A DNA stretch of 64,000 nt from contig NZ_CP006644.1 in the NCBI RefSeq assembly GCF_000512205.2, positions 496,001-560,000 of the forward strand. Reading direction: 5' to 3'. The translations under genes and the position numbers were made by a program. How positions within the stretch are numbered: position 1 is the stretch's first letter; every line of letters begins with the position of its first letter. This DNA comes from Sphingomonas sanxanigenens DSM 19645 = NX02 (GTDB lineage: Bacteria; Pseudomonadota; Alphaproteobacteria; Sphingomonadales; Sphingomonadaceae). Positions 51,219 through 60,491 of this stretch are shown here, piece after piece. A model generated the notes under the pieces. It searched no databases. It saw only the letters and a program-made list of their open reading frames with translations, and was not told the origin of the DNA.

Positions 51219-52709
51219 ATGCCTCAGCCTGTGCACATTCTGGCCATCGATCAAGGCACGACATCGACGCGCGCCATCGTGTTCGACAGGCACGCGCGTC
51301 CCGTTGCAAGCGCGCAATGTGAGTTCGAACAACATTATCCCGACCTGGGGTGGGTGGAGCATGACCCGGAGGACATTTGGCGCGACACCCTCCGTCTTGC
51401 CAAAGAAGCTATCGAGAAGAGCGGGGTGGGTACCGGCGGCATTGCCGGCATCGGCATCACCAACCAGCGCGAGACAGTGGTCGTTTGGGAGCGCGGTACT
51501 GGGAAGGTGATCCATCGCGCCATCGTGTGGCAGGATCGCCGTACCGCCAGACTATGCGCCGAACTCAAGGGAGAGGAAGGATTTGAGGCGGAAGTGCGCT
51601 CGCGTACCGGCCTTCTCGTCGATCCCTATTTTTCGGGCACCAAGCTCGCCTGGATTCTTGATAATGTCGGCGGCGCCAGAGAGCGCGCTGAAAGGGGTGA
51701 GCTTGCGTTTGGCACCATCGATAGTTTCCTGATCTGGCGCCTGACGGGTGGGAAGGTTCATGCCACGGACGTGACCAATGCTGGTCGGACGATGCTCTAC
51801 AACATCCGCGAGCAACGTTGGGATGAGGAAATGTGTCGTCTGCTGCGTGTGCCGATGCAGGTGCTTCCCGAGGTGCATGATAATGCGCATCATTTCGGCA
51901 CGACTGACGCTGCGCTTCTGGGCGCAGCAATCCCCATTGCCGGTGTTGCCGGGGATCAGCAGGCCGCGCTGTTCGGTCAGGCTTGCTTTGGCGTGGGAAT
52001 GGCGAAGTCGACCTATGGCACCGGTTGCTTCATGCTCCTCAACACGGGTACCGAGGCATTGGAATCAAATAACCGCCTCCTCACGACACCAGCCTATCGC
52101 CTGAACGGGCAGATGACCTATGCTCTTGAGGGTTCGATTTTCGTTGCTGGCGCGGCGGTGAAATGGTTGCGGGACGGGATCGGCGTCATCACGCATGCTC
52201 GTGAAACGAACGATATGGCTACGCGGGTTCCCTCCAGTCATGGTGTCTATATGGTTCCGGCTTTTGTGGGACTTGGCGCGCCTCACTGGGATCCTGATGC
52301 GCGTGGTGCGATTTTTGGCCTGACGCTTGACGCGACCCAGGCCCATCTCGCTCGCGCCGCGCTTGAGGCGGTCGCCTACCAGACTATGGATCTTGCAGAA
52401 GCGATGGTCTCAGATGGCGGCGCAGCCCCTGCCAAACTGCGCGTCGATGGCGGTATGGCCGCCAATGACTGGCTTTGCCAATTCCTTGCCGACATGCTCG
52501 AGACGAAGGTTGAGCGGCCCGTTCATCTTGAGACGACAGCGCTTGGCGCTGCTTTTCATGCGGGCCTTGCAACAGGGCTCTGGGCGGATCTCAACGCTCT
52601 GGCCGAAACCTGGACGCAGGGACAGATTTTTGAACCGAAAATGGCGAATTTTGAACGCAAAACGCTCGTTGCCGGATGGCAAGATGCAGTTCGCCGTACG
52701 TTGCGTTAG
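51219..52709 (+). CDS. glpK: Glycerol kinase
   Basis: A 496-residue FGGY kinase phosphorylating glycerol to glycerol-3-phosphate. N-terminal [43 protein letters not shown], the nucleotide-binding [10 protein letters not shown], and C-terminal [19 protein letters not shown] are all present. ATG 51219 has GGAGAG upstream; the frame extends into glpF without a better start. It follows glpF by 31 bp, and the product feeds GlpD. Confidence 0.95.
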   Translation: MPQPVHILAIDQGTTSTRAIVFDRHARPVASAQCEFEQHYPDLGWVEHDPEDIWRDTLRLAKEAIEKSGVGTGGIAGIGITNQRETVVVWERGTGKVIHRAIVWQDRRTARLCAELKGEEGFEAEVRSRTGLLVDPYFSGTKLAWILDNVGGARERAERGELAFGTIDSFLIWRLTGGKVHATDVTNAGRTMLYNIREQRWDEEMCRLLRVPMQVLPEVHDNAHHFGTTDAALLGAAIPIAGVAGDQQAALFGQACFGVGMAKSTYGTGCFMLLNTGTEALESNNRLLTTPAYRLNGQMTYALEGSIFVAGAAVKWLRDGIGVITHARETNDMATRVPSSHGVYMVPAFVGLGAPHWDPDARGAIFGLTLDATQAHLARAALEAVAYQTMDLAEAMVSDGGAAPAKLRVDGGMAANDWLCQFLADMLETKVERPVHLETTALGAAFHAGLATGLWADLNALAETWTQGQIFEPKMANFERKTLVAGWQDAVRRTLR

Positions 52710-52834
52710 CAAGACGATCTGAGCCAGAAATGCTATAACGGCGGCATTACTAATCTGATATCGGACGTGTCGTCGTACTTCGTCGCCATGATTGCGCAGC
52801 TCAACCGTGAGCGCTTCTTGCGGAAAGTCCGGCA

Positions 52835-53142
52835 ATGATGTGCCAAAGCGAACGGGCAAGAGCACGCTGGCCGGCGGTTCTCCGCACAATCGCGGGAACG
52901 CTGGGGGCCTACGGCGTGACATCGCTTGCAACCGTGGCCCTCTCGCTGCTGTTGGTCCGGATCGGAATGGGGCAGGCCGAGGCCCTTATAGTCGCAACTT
53001 TGGCGAGCTTCGCAATGTTTGCCTTCATTGCCATGGCGACCTTCCATTTCCGCGGTGTTGCTGGTGTGTGGGGGTGGCTGCGACGCTTTCCGTTGTGGCC
53101 GGCATTGTCATCCTGCTGACGGCGCTCGGAACAAAGGTATGA
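52835..53142 (+). pseudogene. DUF3649-like inner-membrane protein, frameshifted in a G run
   Basis: The first frame gives a small membrane protein with two hydrophobic segments (TIAGTLGAYGVTSLATVALSLLLV and VATLASFAMFAFIAMATF) resembling DUF3649 proteins found with TonB and siderophore-uptake genes. It then reads WGWLRRFP and stops at 53119. One extra G in the GGGGG run at 53070-53074 would give VWGVAATLSVVAGIVILLTALGTKV, with a third membrane segment and a stop at 53140-53142 overlapping the tonB ATG. The coupled end and restored membrane helix argue that the ancestral gene ended there. Confidence 0.6.
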
Positions 53143-53945
53143 CGCTTGTGATACCCCAACCGCAACCCGCGCAATGCGGCGCGGCCCTGTCCGGGACAAG
53201 CGCTGCGCCGGCTATGCCGCCCGTATATGCATCAGCGTGGCAGCCTTCGAGCCGGTATGCCGATCAACCCATGAGGCTGGGGACGCGACAGTTCGGCATT
53301 GGGGGCGTGTCGGTGATCGGGCTGCTGATCCTGTGTGCGGCGTTGTTTACCTGGCGGACCTATAGCGCACCGCCTGCATCGACTACCCTTAACGTGTTCG
53401 ACGTCCGGGCTCCCGCATCACCCCCAGAGATTCAGCCGGAAGAGAAGGATGCGCTCAGGCCGGTCGAGAGGACGGAAAAGTCTACGGAGCGGCCCAAGGT
53501 GCAACTGGTTGAACGCACGATCGTGCCGATCCCGCCGGTGTCGGTGCCCTTACCGCGAGTGACGCCCACGCCCACTCATCCGGCGCCAACGGAACCGGAG
53601 ACGGCCGCGCCCGAGACCATGCCCGCGCCATTGGCGCCTCAGGTGGCAAGCCACGGAGCCGATAGCTGGGAAGGCCGCGTCCTTGCGGCGCTCAACAAGC
53701 ATCGCCAATATCCGCGTGCGGCGATGGCGCGGGGGCAACAGGGAGCGCCCTGGATTCGTTTCGTGATGGACCGCGAAGGCAAGGTCCTATCATCCCGCCT
53801 CGAACGGTCTTCGAGCTTTCCTGACCTCGATCGCGAAGCGGTTGCGCTTGCAAAACGGGCATCACCACTTCCCAAGCCGCCCGACGACAAACCCGGCGAA
53901 ACGCTGGAACTGGTCGTGCCGGTGGAGTTCTCCCTGACCCGGTGA
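53139..53945 (+). CDS. tonB: TonB family energy transducer
   Basis: A 268-residue protein. A cytoplasmic N-terminus of about 53 residues is longer than usual, and one membrane helix follows (about 54-71). A Pro/Glu-rich periplasmic spacer spans about 90-190 (RVTPTPTHPAPTEPETAAPE...). The C-terminal TonB domain (WEGRVLAALNKHRQYPRAAMARGQQGAPWIRFVMDREG...REAVALAKRASPLPKPP) ends VPVEFSLTR. It couples the proton gradient to TonB-dependent outer-membrane receptors. ATG 53139 overlaps the corrected DUF3649 stop. No exbB, exbD or receptor gene is in the window. Confidence 0.87.
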   Translation: MTLVIPQPQPAQCGAALSGTSAAPAMPPVYASAWQPSSRYADQPMRLGTRQFGIGGVSVIGLLILCAALFTWRTYSAPPASTTLNVFDVRAPASPPEIQPEEKDALRPVERTEKSTERPKVQLVERTIVPIPPVSVPLPRVTPTPTHPAPTEPETAAPETMPAPLAPQVASHGADSWEGRVLAALNKHRQYPRAAMARGQQGAPWIRFVMDREGKVLSSRLERSSSFPDLDREAVALAKRASPLPKPPDDKPGETLELVVPVEFSLTR

Positions 53946-54002
53946 AGGCGAGGTAACGTGATGGGCACCGTGTTACACCAGGCAGACCAAAAGTTTCTTC
54001 GA

Positions 54003-55628
54003 TTACGCCCCTTCATCGACGATCAGGGGTGATATCATCCCATTCCATCTGATAACTGCTCCATTCTCATCGAGCTGAGGATGTGCCCGACTTCTCATGA
54101 GGAGATAATTTCCTCCCGTTTGCGCCATTCGAAATGTGGTCGAAAACGGTCGCACTGACGGCAACCAGGCAAGCCATTCCGCACGAACCCGTGCGAGATC
54201 GTCCGTGTGCATTTTGCTATACCAGCGATCAATTCTCTTTTGCATTGCTTCGCCCTCGATGTCCGTCGCTAATGGGCTGATATAATCTACGGTTCCATCA
54301 GGCCTGGCTGCCCAGGCAATCGTCGGACTCACTTCTGCAAGGTGCCGGAAATGCGCATCGCTAAGGTGAAGCTTGCGAATGATGTGCTTCTGTTCTGTGA
54401 CATCGACTGTCACTAACGAAAGACCGATGACGTCGCCGCCTACATCGACAACCTTTTGTACAAATACTTGATAGTCTCGTTCGGCTATAACGACTTCCTG
54501 AGTGGGAGTATGGTCATTTTTCAGCGCTGCGTTCAATATTTCTCGGAGTTGGTCGAGAGTGGGGTCGGATAATACCTCATCAATTGTCTTACCCGTAATT
54601 TGAAATGAACTGGCTCCCAGCATCTTGGCGAAGAGATCGTTCACGCGTACGTGGCGCAAGTTCACATCCAGGAAGCATAGCCCCGCGGGGGACTGTTGGT
54701 ACAGGGATCGGAGCTGATGGAGTTGCTGAAACGGCGAGGCGTCGAGTAAAGGTGGGGTATCGGTGTGAGGTGTTCCCAGTCCATCTACCATCTCGCGAGC
54801 CTCGTGGGCCGGCACTCCCGCACCAAAAAGCCAGCCTTGGCCCAGCGGACAACCAAGATCCGATAGAATCGAGGCTTCCTTCTCCGATTCTACGCCTTCT
54901 GCGACAACGGTAATTCCAAGGCTTTGTCCGAGACCAATGATGGCAGCTGCAATTCGCCGCTTCCCCGCATCCCGGTCCAGGCCACGTACAAAGCGAGCAT
55001 CGATCTTGAGCTTTCTGAACGGAAAGGCTTCCAGTCTTGCGAGACTGGAATAGCCGGTCCCGAAATCATCGATCGACACTTTAACGCCCAGGGAATCCAG
55101 TTTCCGAAGCGTAGCGTATGCTGTTTCCTCCTGAGAATGGAGCGATCCTTCGGTGACTTCAATCTGAAGACGATTCAGTGGAAAACCTGCCCGAACTTCT
55201 TCCGCCATGAGCCAGTCAGGCATTTCCTCATGCAGGAGTTGACATGGGGAAATGTTGAAAGCGATGAAGAATGTGCCGGGCCAATCTCTGGCCTGCGCAC
55301 ATGAGGATCGTATCAAAGCCTTGGTAAGATCATCAATCAGATTATGCTTTTCCAGCAGCGGGATGAAGTGATCTGGCGGAATGTTCCTTCCCCCGGATGC
55401 CGTCCATCGAGCCAAAATCTCGAAACCTGCGAGATGTCCGGAGTCAATTGATACAATAGGCTGAAAAGCGGGCCAGATATTCCCGTTTGAGATTGCCGAT
55501 TTGAGTCTGGCTTTAATATAATTATTGCTAAATCCTCTTGTTGATCTTCCTTCTACCGAGAAATTTACAGTGCGATTTGCTTTCGCAGGATTCGTTGCTA
55601 TGGCCTTCTGTTTTCCATAAATCGCCAT
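54003..55628 (-). CDS. EAL-domain c-di-GMP phosphodiesterase with C-terminal tandem PAS
   Basis: A protein of about 541 residues. The EAL domain comes first (about 40-285) with EILAR in place of EAL, FNISPCQL, the EVTEG loop, DDFGTGYSSLARL, KIDARFV, VVAEGVE and GQGWLFG. All metal and catalytic positions look present, so it should hydrolyse c-di-GMP. Two PAS domains follow (about 310-420, 425-535). The usual order is PAS before EAL. ATG 55628 is preferred; the frame opens at a TTG at 55661. A PAS-GGDEF gene lies upstream on the same strand beyond an IS5-family element. Confidence 0.88.
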   Translation of the reverse strand: MAIYGKQKAIATNPAKANRTVNFSVEGRSTRGFSNNYIKARLKSAISNGNIWPAFQPIVSIDSGHLAGFEILARWTASGGRNIPPDHFIPLLEKHNLIDDLTKALIRSSCAQARDWPGTFFIAFNISPCQLLHEEMPDWLMAEEVRAGFPLNRLQIEVTEGSLHSQEETAYATLRKLDSLGVKVSIDDFGTGYSSLARLEAFPFRKLKIDARFVRGLDRDAGKRRIAAAIIGLGQSLGITVVAEGVESEKEASILSDLGCPLGQGWLFGAGVPAHEAREMVDGLGTPHTDTPPLLDASPFQQLHQLRSLYQQSPAGLCFLDVNLRHVRVNDLFAKMLGASSFQITGKTIDEVLSDPTLDQLREILNAALKNDHTPTQEVVIAERDYQVFVQKVVDVGGDVIGLSLVTVDVTEQKHIIRKLHLSDAHFRHLAEVSPTIAWAARPDGTVDYISPLATDIEGEAMQKRIDRWYSKMHTDDLARVRAEWLAWLPSVRPFSTTFRMAQTGGNYLLMRSRAHPQLDENGAVIRWNGMISPLIVDEGA

Positions 55629-55685
55629 GTCATGGGCGACTCGGCTTACTCTCCGCCCCAAAGTTTAACTATCAATAAACTATAA

Positions 55686-56640
55686 GAGCCCGATCGGAAA
55701 TTAAGTTGAGTGGTATCAGCAGGTTAGCTTGACGGCCTGACCTGTCGTTGATTCATGAGTTTCGCCAAAAACTACCATGGATACAACGATGTGGACCGAT
55801 ACCACTCGCGCCCTTCATGCGCGAAGCGGGCTGACTTTGCCAAGTGATATGACTGATGCCGAGTGGGCGGTTCTGGAACCATTGCTGCCACCAGCATCAC
55901 ATGTCGGGCGACCTCGCAAATGGTCGCTGCGGCGCATTGTCGAGGCTATCCTATACTTGCTGCGCGGGGGCTTGCCCTGGCGGATGCTGCCGCCTTGCTT
56001 TCCGCCTGTTTCGACCGTGCGGCACTGGTTCTACCTTTGGCGCGACAACGGGCTGTGGCTGACGATCAATCACACACTGCTGATGGTTGCACGCGAGGCG
56101 CACGGCCGGGAGGCTTCGCCCAGCGCCGGCGTGATCGACAGCCAAAGCGTGAAAACCACGGAAAGCGGAGGGCCTCGTGGCTATGACGCGGGCAAGAAGG
56201 TCAAAGGGCGCAAGCGCCACGTCCTCACCGACACCGAGGGAAATCTCGTCCATGCCGTGATCCACACCGCCGACATCCAGGACCGCGACGGCGCGCCGAT
56301 GGTGTTGGCCGAAATCATTCGGCGCTTCCCCTGGCTGCGCCATGTTTTCGCTGATGGAGGCTATGCCGGAGACAAGCTCAAGGACGCTCTGCGCCGCTTC
56401 GGCAAATGGACCATCGAGATCATCAAGAGGTCCGATGCAGCGAAAGGCTTCGACGTGCTGCCCCGACGCTGGGTGGTCGAACGCACGCTGGCATGGCTGA
56501 ACCGGAACCGGCGGCTCGCCAAGGACTTCGAACAAACCATTGCGTCGGCAGCCGCATGGCTCTTCATCGCATCGATCCAGCTCTTTGCCCGACGCATCGC
56601 AAGATCATGAAATCCGCGACGATAATTTTGAATCAGACAC
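55686..56640 (+). mobile_element. Complete IS5-family insertion sequence
   Basis: A 955-bp element with imperfect terminal inverted repeats (left GAGCCCGATCGGAAATTA, right complement GTGTCTGATTCAAAATTA). It is flanked by the trinucleotide TAA on both sides (55683-55685 and 56641-56643), a TNA-type target duplication of the IS1031/IS5 group. It contains one intact transposase and separates the EAL gene from the GGDEF gene. Confidence 0.85.
55777..56610 (+). CDS. IS5 family transposase
   Basis: A 277-residue DDE transposase. The N-terminal DUF4096-like DNA-binding part is LPSDMTDAEWAVLEPLLPP...GRPRKWSLRRIVEAILYLLRGGLPWRMLP. Catalytic residues lie in GVIDSQSVKTTE, HVFADGGYAGDKL and WVVERTLAWLNRNRRLAKDFE. 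A single uninterrupted frame suggests it is functional. Confidence 0.95.
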   Translation: MDTTMWTDTTRALHARSGLTLPSDMTDAEWAVLEPLLPPASHVGRPRKWSLRRIVEAILYLLRGGLPWRMLPPCFPPVSTVRHWFYLWRDNGLWLTINHTLLMVAREAHGREASPSAGVIDSQSVKTTESGGPRGYDAGKKVKGRKRHVLTDTEGNLVHAVIHTADIQDRDGAPMVLAEIIRRFPWLRHVFADGGYAGDKLKDALRRFGKWTIEIIKRSDAAKGFDVLPRRWVVERTLAWLNRNRRLAKDFEQTIASAAAWLFIASIQLFARRIARS

Positions 56641-56742
56641 TAAGGGACGCATTCTGGGACTGGTTATATCAATCGTAATTCTGAGAGCAGCGATCAATGC
56701 TCAGCCCTGTTTGTTGGGCGCCTCATATCAGATGGCGATCGT

Positions 56743-57687
56743 TCAGGCCGCAATCGGCGCCTGGAACCATTCCCAACCACCCATGCGCTGCGATTTTCGA
56801 CGGTAAAGCGCCTCATCAGCGCGCTTCACCAGAAGTTGCAGTTCATCGCCGTCCTGGGGGTACAGGCTTGCACCGACACTGGCGCCGACCGCGGCTATGC
56901 TTCCATCGATTATGACCGGCTGGCGCAGGGCCGCGTCAATCCGCTGGCAAATTGGTTCGACGGGCCATGGGCTTCGCAGGCCGGGTAGCAGTACAGCAAA
57001 TTCATCGCCTCCTATGCGGCAAACGAGATCGCCTTCCCGAACGCATTCCTTGAGCCGCTGAGCCACAGTTCTCAGCATTTCGTCGCCTGCATCATGGCCC
57101 AAACGATCATTGATCGCCTTGAAGCCGTCCAGATCGATCACAAGTACAGCCATCATATTGTCTGCGATCGCGCCCCGTGTTGCGTGCTCTGCCCATAGAT
57201 CTTGCAGCACCCGACGATTGGCAAGACCGGTTAGCGGGTCCTCAAACGCAATGCGACGTAATGCGTTCTCGGCCTCACGTCTGCTCGAAATGTCATCGAA
57301 TAGCGCGATGCCGATGCCCATCTCGTGAAGGAGAATTCCGCGATGCTGAGCCGTTCTGATCCTGTTGTCAGCGCATAAAATTTCGACCTCGCAAACATCT
57401 ATTTCCGAAATACCATCCGACTGCGCGAGCCAAAGATCGTGCCAAAGCCGACGGGTTTCCCGGCGGTGATGCTCATGCGGATAGGCCTTATCGATCCAGT
57501 CACTGACGTTTGTGAAAGTCCCTTCGGCGTAGCCGAACGTCTTTGTAAAAGCCCGGTTGACGAACTGAATCTCTCCTTGCGGTAAGGTGGCCCAGGACAG
57601 AGGAATCGGGAGCGCATCCAGAATGACGTGCAAGTCACGGAACGACAGGGCGCCGGCATTCGCCGCGCGTTCAAGAAATTCCTTCAT
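56743..57687 (-). CDS. PAS-GGDEF diguanylate cyclase
   Basis: A 314-residue cytosolic protein. A PAS domain (about 15-140) is followed by a GGDEF domain with FEDPLTGLANRRVL, VIDLDGFKAINDRLGHDAGDE and intact RIGGDEF at residues 226-230. An inhibitory I-site RxxD (REGD) stands five residues before GGDEF. It should make c-di-GMP with product inhibition. It is co-directional with the EAL-PAS gene downstream; before the IS5-family insertion the two were probably neighbours forming an antagonistic pair. Confidence 0.92.
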   Translation of the reverse strand: MKEFLERAANAGALSFRDLHVILDALPIPLSWATLPQGEIQFVNRAFTKTFGYAEGTFTNVSDWIDKAYPHEHHRRETRRLWHDLWLAQSDGISEIDVCEVEILCADNRIRTAQHRGILLHEMGIGIALFDDISSRREAENALRRIAFEDPLTGLANRRVLQDLWAEHATRGAIADNMMAVLVIDLDGFKAINDRLGHDAGDEMLRTVAQRLKECVREGDLVCRIGGDEFAVLLPGLRSPWPVEPICQRIDAALRQPVIIDGSIAAVGASVGASLYPQDGDELQLLVKRADEALYRRKSQRMGGWEWFQAPIAA

Positions 57688-57923
57688 GGTATACCTACTT
57701 CGCTAGGCTCGCTGAGGCCTTCATGGCTCCCATGCATACGCAATAGCATGCTTAACCGTTAAATCTTAACCCCGCATCTATGATCCGGGGTCGTGATCGG
57801 AAAAATAGACAAAATCGGTCCGGGGCGGCTTCGAAATTGCCTACAGGGGCGTAGGCCTCACCTGCAATCAGATGGACAGTGCGGCCTGCCCAAAAAACGG
57901 CGGTTGGCGTTGCTGTCCAGTTT

Positions 57924-59330
57924 TTACCAGCCACCTCCCAACGCCCGATAGAGCTGAACGGTCGCCGTTCCTTGCGCGATGCGGGTTTGCTCCATCTTGT
58001 CCTCGTCCGAGAGGGCATCCAGTCGGGCCTGCAACACATCGCCCAATTGGGTGCGTCCGGCATCGTACAATATCGCCAGTTGGTCGGCGCGTCGGCGCGC
58101 CATGTCGGATGTACGGATAAGCCCGGCCAGGCGTTCGTCCAGCCCCGTCCGAAAGCCATAAGCGGATTCAACTTCCTCGAGCGCCGACAGCATGGCCTGG
58201 TCATAATTGGCGAGAGCAGCCTCAAGTTCGGCATCGCCCGCCTTCACTCTGGCCTGCAACCTTCCGGCATTGAAAAGCGGCATCGATGCGGAAAGGCCGA
58301 CCAGACCTCCGGTTCCGCCATAACCTGGCAGGCCGCCCAGTTCGATATGCCCGTTCTGCCCAAGGAAATGGATGGCGAAACGCGGAAGCAGATCGGCCTT
58401 CAGGCTCTTGAGGCGCGCCGCGCGCGCGTTCACCAGCCAAGATCGCGCCGCGACATCAGGCCTGCGAGCAAGAATGTCGGAAGGTAGCTGCCCCGTGGGC
58501 GCGCCCGGCGTCTCAAAAGTGGCGGAGGCGATCATGGCCGGCGCCTGTTCGGGCAGGTCGCCCGCCAGCACGGCCAGTCGCCGCCGGCGCGCATCGATGA
58601 GGGATGTGAGAGCCGGGCGGGAGGCGCGCAGCGCCTCAAGGCCATTGCGAGCGCGGGTGACATCGGCCGCTGTCGCAGCGCCCGTCCGCTGTCGGGCGGC
58701 TGCATAATCGACAAGGCGGCCCGCCGTCGCCTCGCTGCGATCAAGGACGGCGAGGCGACGTCTCAGCCCCTGCAACTGCTGATAATTCTCGACGACATCG
58801 GCGGCGACCATGAGCCTGACGGCATCAGCCGTTCGTGCGGCACTTTCGGAAAGCGCGCGCGCCATTTCGGCGTCTGCGTGACTTCCACCGAACAGGTCAG
58901 CCTCCCAGGTGGCTCCAAGACCTACCAGATATCCACTGCCGCTGTTTCCGGACAGCGATGGCAGCATGGCCTGCCACTTGTCATCGAGCCCGGCATCGCT
59001 CTGACTGGCCCAGGCTGTGCCATTTGCGGCAACGGTAGGATAAAGTGCGGATTCCGCGACAGTGACCAGCGCTCGCGCGGCGGCGACATGGGCCTTTGCA
59101 GCGCGGATATCGGCGTTTACTTCGAGCGATTTCTCGATCAGCGCATCAAGAGCGGGATCGCCCCACGCCGTCCACCAGCGGTCTGTCCCGGTTATTGCCG
59201 CGTCGTTCGCCGCCGCTGCGTCGAGGCGAGCGGGCGGAGTGACGCGTGGCGCGTGAGAAGACGTGTTAGGAACGCTGGCACAGGCGGTGAGCAGCAGCGC
59301 GAGCGAGGGGGGAAGCAATCGGCTATGCAT
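57924..59330 (-). CDS. RND/ABC efflux outer-membrane lipoprotein (NodT/OprM family)
   Basis: A 468-residue outer-membrane channel. ATG 59330 has AGGAAAA about 7 bp upstream; an ATG at 59354 is the alternative. A lipoprotein signal peptide ends in LLLTAC (lipidated cysteine about residue 17). Two OEP repeats include DRWWTAWGDPALDALIEKSLEVNADIRAAKA, ATWEADLFGG, and LPSDILARRPDVAAR, diagnostic of the NodT family. It is the last gene of the export operon and starts about 33 bp after the permease stop. Confidence 0.92.
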   Translation of the reverse strand: MHSRLLPPSLALLLTACASVPNTSSHAPRVTPPARLDAAAANDAAITGTDRWWTAWGDPALDALIEKSLEVNADIRAAKAHVAAARALVTVAESALYPTVAANGTAWASQSDAGLDDKWQAMLPSLSGNSGSGYLVGLGATWEADLFGGSHADAEMARALSESAARTADAVRLMVAADVVENYQQLQGLRRRLAVLDRSEATAGRLVDYAAARQRTGAATAADVTRARNGLEALRASRPALTSLIDARRRRLAVLAGDLPEQAPAMIASATFETPGAPTGQLPSDILARRPDVAARSWLVNARAARLKSLKADLLPRFAIHFLGQNGHIELGGLPGYGGTGGLVGLSASMPLFNAGRLQARVKAGDAELEAALANYDQAMLSALEEVESAYGFRTGLDERLAGLIRTSDMARRRADQLAILYDAGRTQLGDVLQARLDALSDEDKMEQTRIAQGTATVQLYRALGGGW

Positions 59331-59363
59331 TCTGATTTTCCTGGGTGATGTCATCCATGACCT

Positions 59364-60491
59364 TTAGCCCTGCCTTGAGAGCATCGAACGGAAGCGGCTG
59401 ACGGCCATCGCCACGAAGAACACGCCCGAGCCGCAGATGATCGCGAGTTCCGGCAGGATCGTTCGCACGCCCGCGCCGCGATAGAGGATCGCCTGGGAGA
59501 GGCTGACGAACTGGGTGGTCGGCAGACACAGTGCAATCGTGCGGATCGCCGAGGGCATGCTCTCGAGCGGCGTCGCCGCCCCCGAGAGCAGATAGGCGAT
59601 GGCATAGACGGGCACCGCGAAGAGCCCGAACTGCGGCATGGATGGCGCGAGCGTCGCCATCCACATGCCGAGCGAGGTGACCGAGAAGAGATAGAGGAAC
59701 ATTGCCGCTGTAAAGAGCAGGAGAGATCCGGTCAGCGGCACGCCCACAGCGCCATGAACGACGAACCAGAGGGACGCGATCGAGGCCAGCAGGATGACGA
59801 GGCCGTTGGCAAGGATCTTGGCGAAGGCGATCTCGCTGGCGCGCACGGGCATCACCAGCAGATGCTCGATCGTGCCATGCTCACGCTCACGGATCACCGC
59901 CGCGCCGACGAGGATGATCGAGAGCACCGTCACATTGGTGACGATCTGCATGACCGAGGTATACCAGGCCGACTGGGCGTTGGGATTGAAATGCATCCGG
60001 CTTTCGACCTGGACCGGCAGCGCCTCCAGGAGGCCCCGGGCATGGAGGAAGTCGAGCGTTTCCTGAGCGAATATCTGCTGGAAATAGGCAGCGCCCAGAC
60101 CTGCCTGCGTCATGGCAGTCGCGTCGACGAGAATCTGGACGGAGGGCGACCGGCCCGCGAGCGTATCGGCTTCGAAGCGGGGCGGGATCTCGATCACGAA
60201 GATATATTGGCCGCTGTCCATCGCAGGGCCGATCGCGGATCGCTCGATGTCCTCGGGTGGTTTGAAATAGGGCTGCTGGATGGCATCGCGCAGTCGGCGC
60301 GACAGTTCGGAATGATCCTCGTCCATGATCGCGACCGAAGCGTTCATGACCTCTGCGCGCACCCCGTTCGCAACAAGCTGGATCGCCACGGTGAAAGCGA
60401 AGAGGATAAGCGCCATCAGCGTCACATCCTTCATGACACTGCGCAGTTCCTTGCCGCTCAGAAGCGCGACGTTGAGAATCCAGCGCGTCAT
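59364..60491 (-). CDS. ABC-2 type permease (YhhJ-like)
   Basis: A 375-residue inner-membrane protein. One N-terminal helix (about 22-42) is followed by a periplasmic domain starting NASVAIMDEDHSELSRRLRDAIQQPYF, and a C-terminal block of five or six helices follows, with REREHGTIEHLLVMPVRASEIAFAKI as the cytosolic coupling loop. It overlaps the ATPase-permease gene by 4 bp. It probably heterodimerises with the permease half of that protein. Confidence 0.9.
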   Translation of the reverse strand: MTRWILNVALLSGKELRSVMKDVTLMALILFAFTVAIQLVANGVRAEVMNASVAIMDEDHSELSRRLRDAIQQPYFKPPEDIERSAIGPAMDSGQYIFVIEIPPRFEADTLAGRSPSVQILVDATAMTQAGLGAAYFQQIFAQETLDFLHARGLLEALPVQVESRMHFNPNAQSAWYTSVMQIVTNVTVLSIILVGAAVIREREHGTIEHLLVMPVRASEIAFAKILANGLVILLASIASLWFVVHGAVGVPLTGSLLLFTAAMFLYLFSVTSLGMWMATLAPSMPQFGLFAVPVYAIAYLLSGAATPLESMPSAIRTIALCLPTTQFVSLSQAILYRGAGVRTILPELAIICGSGVFFVAMAVSRFRSMLSRQG

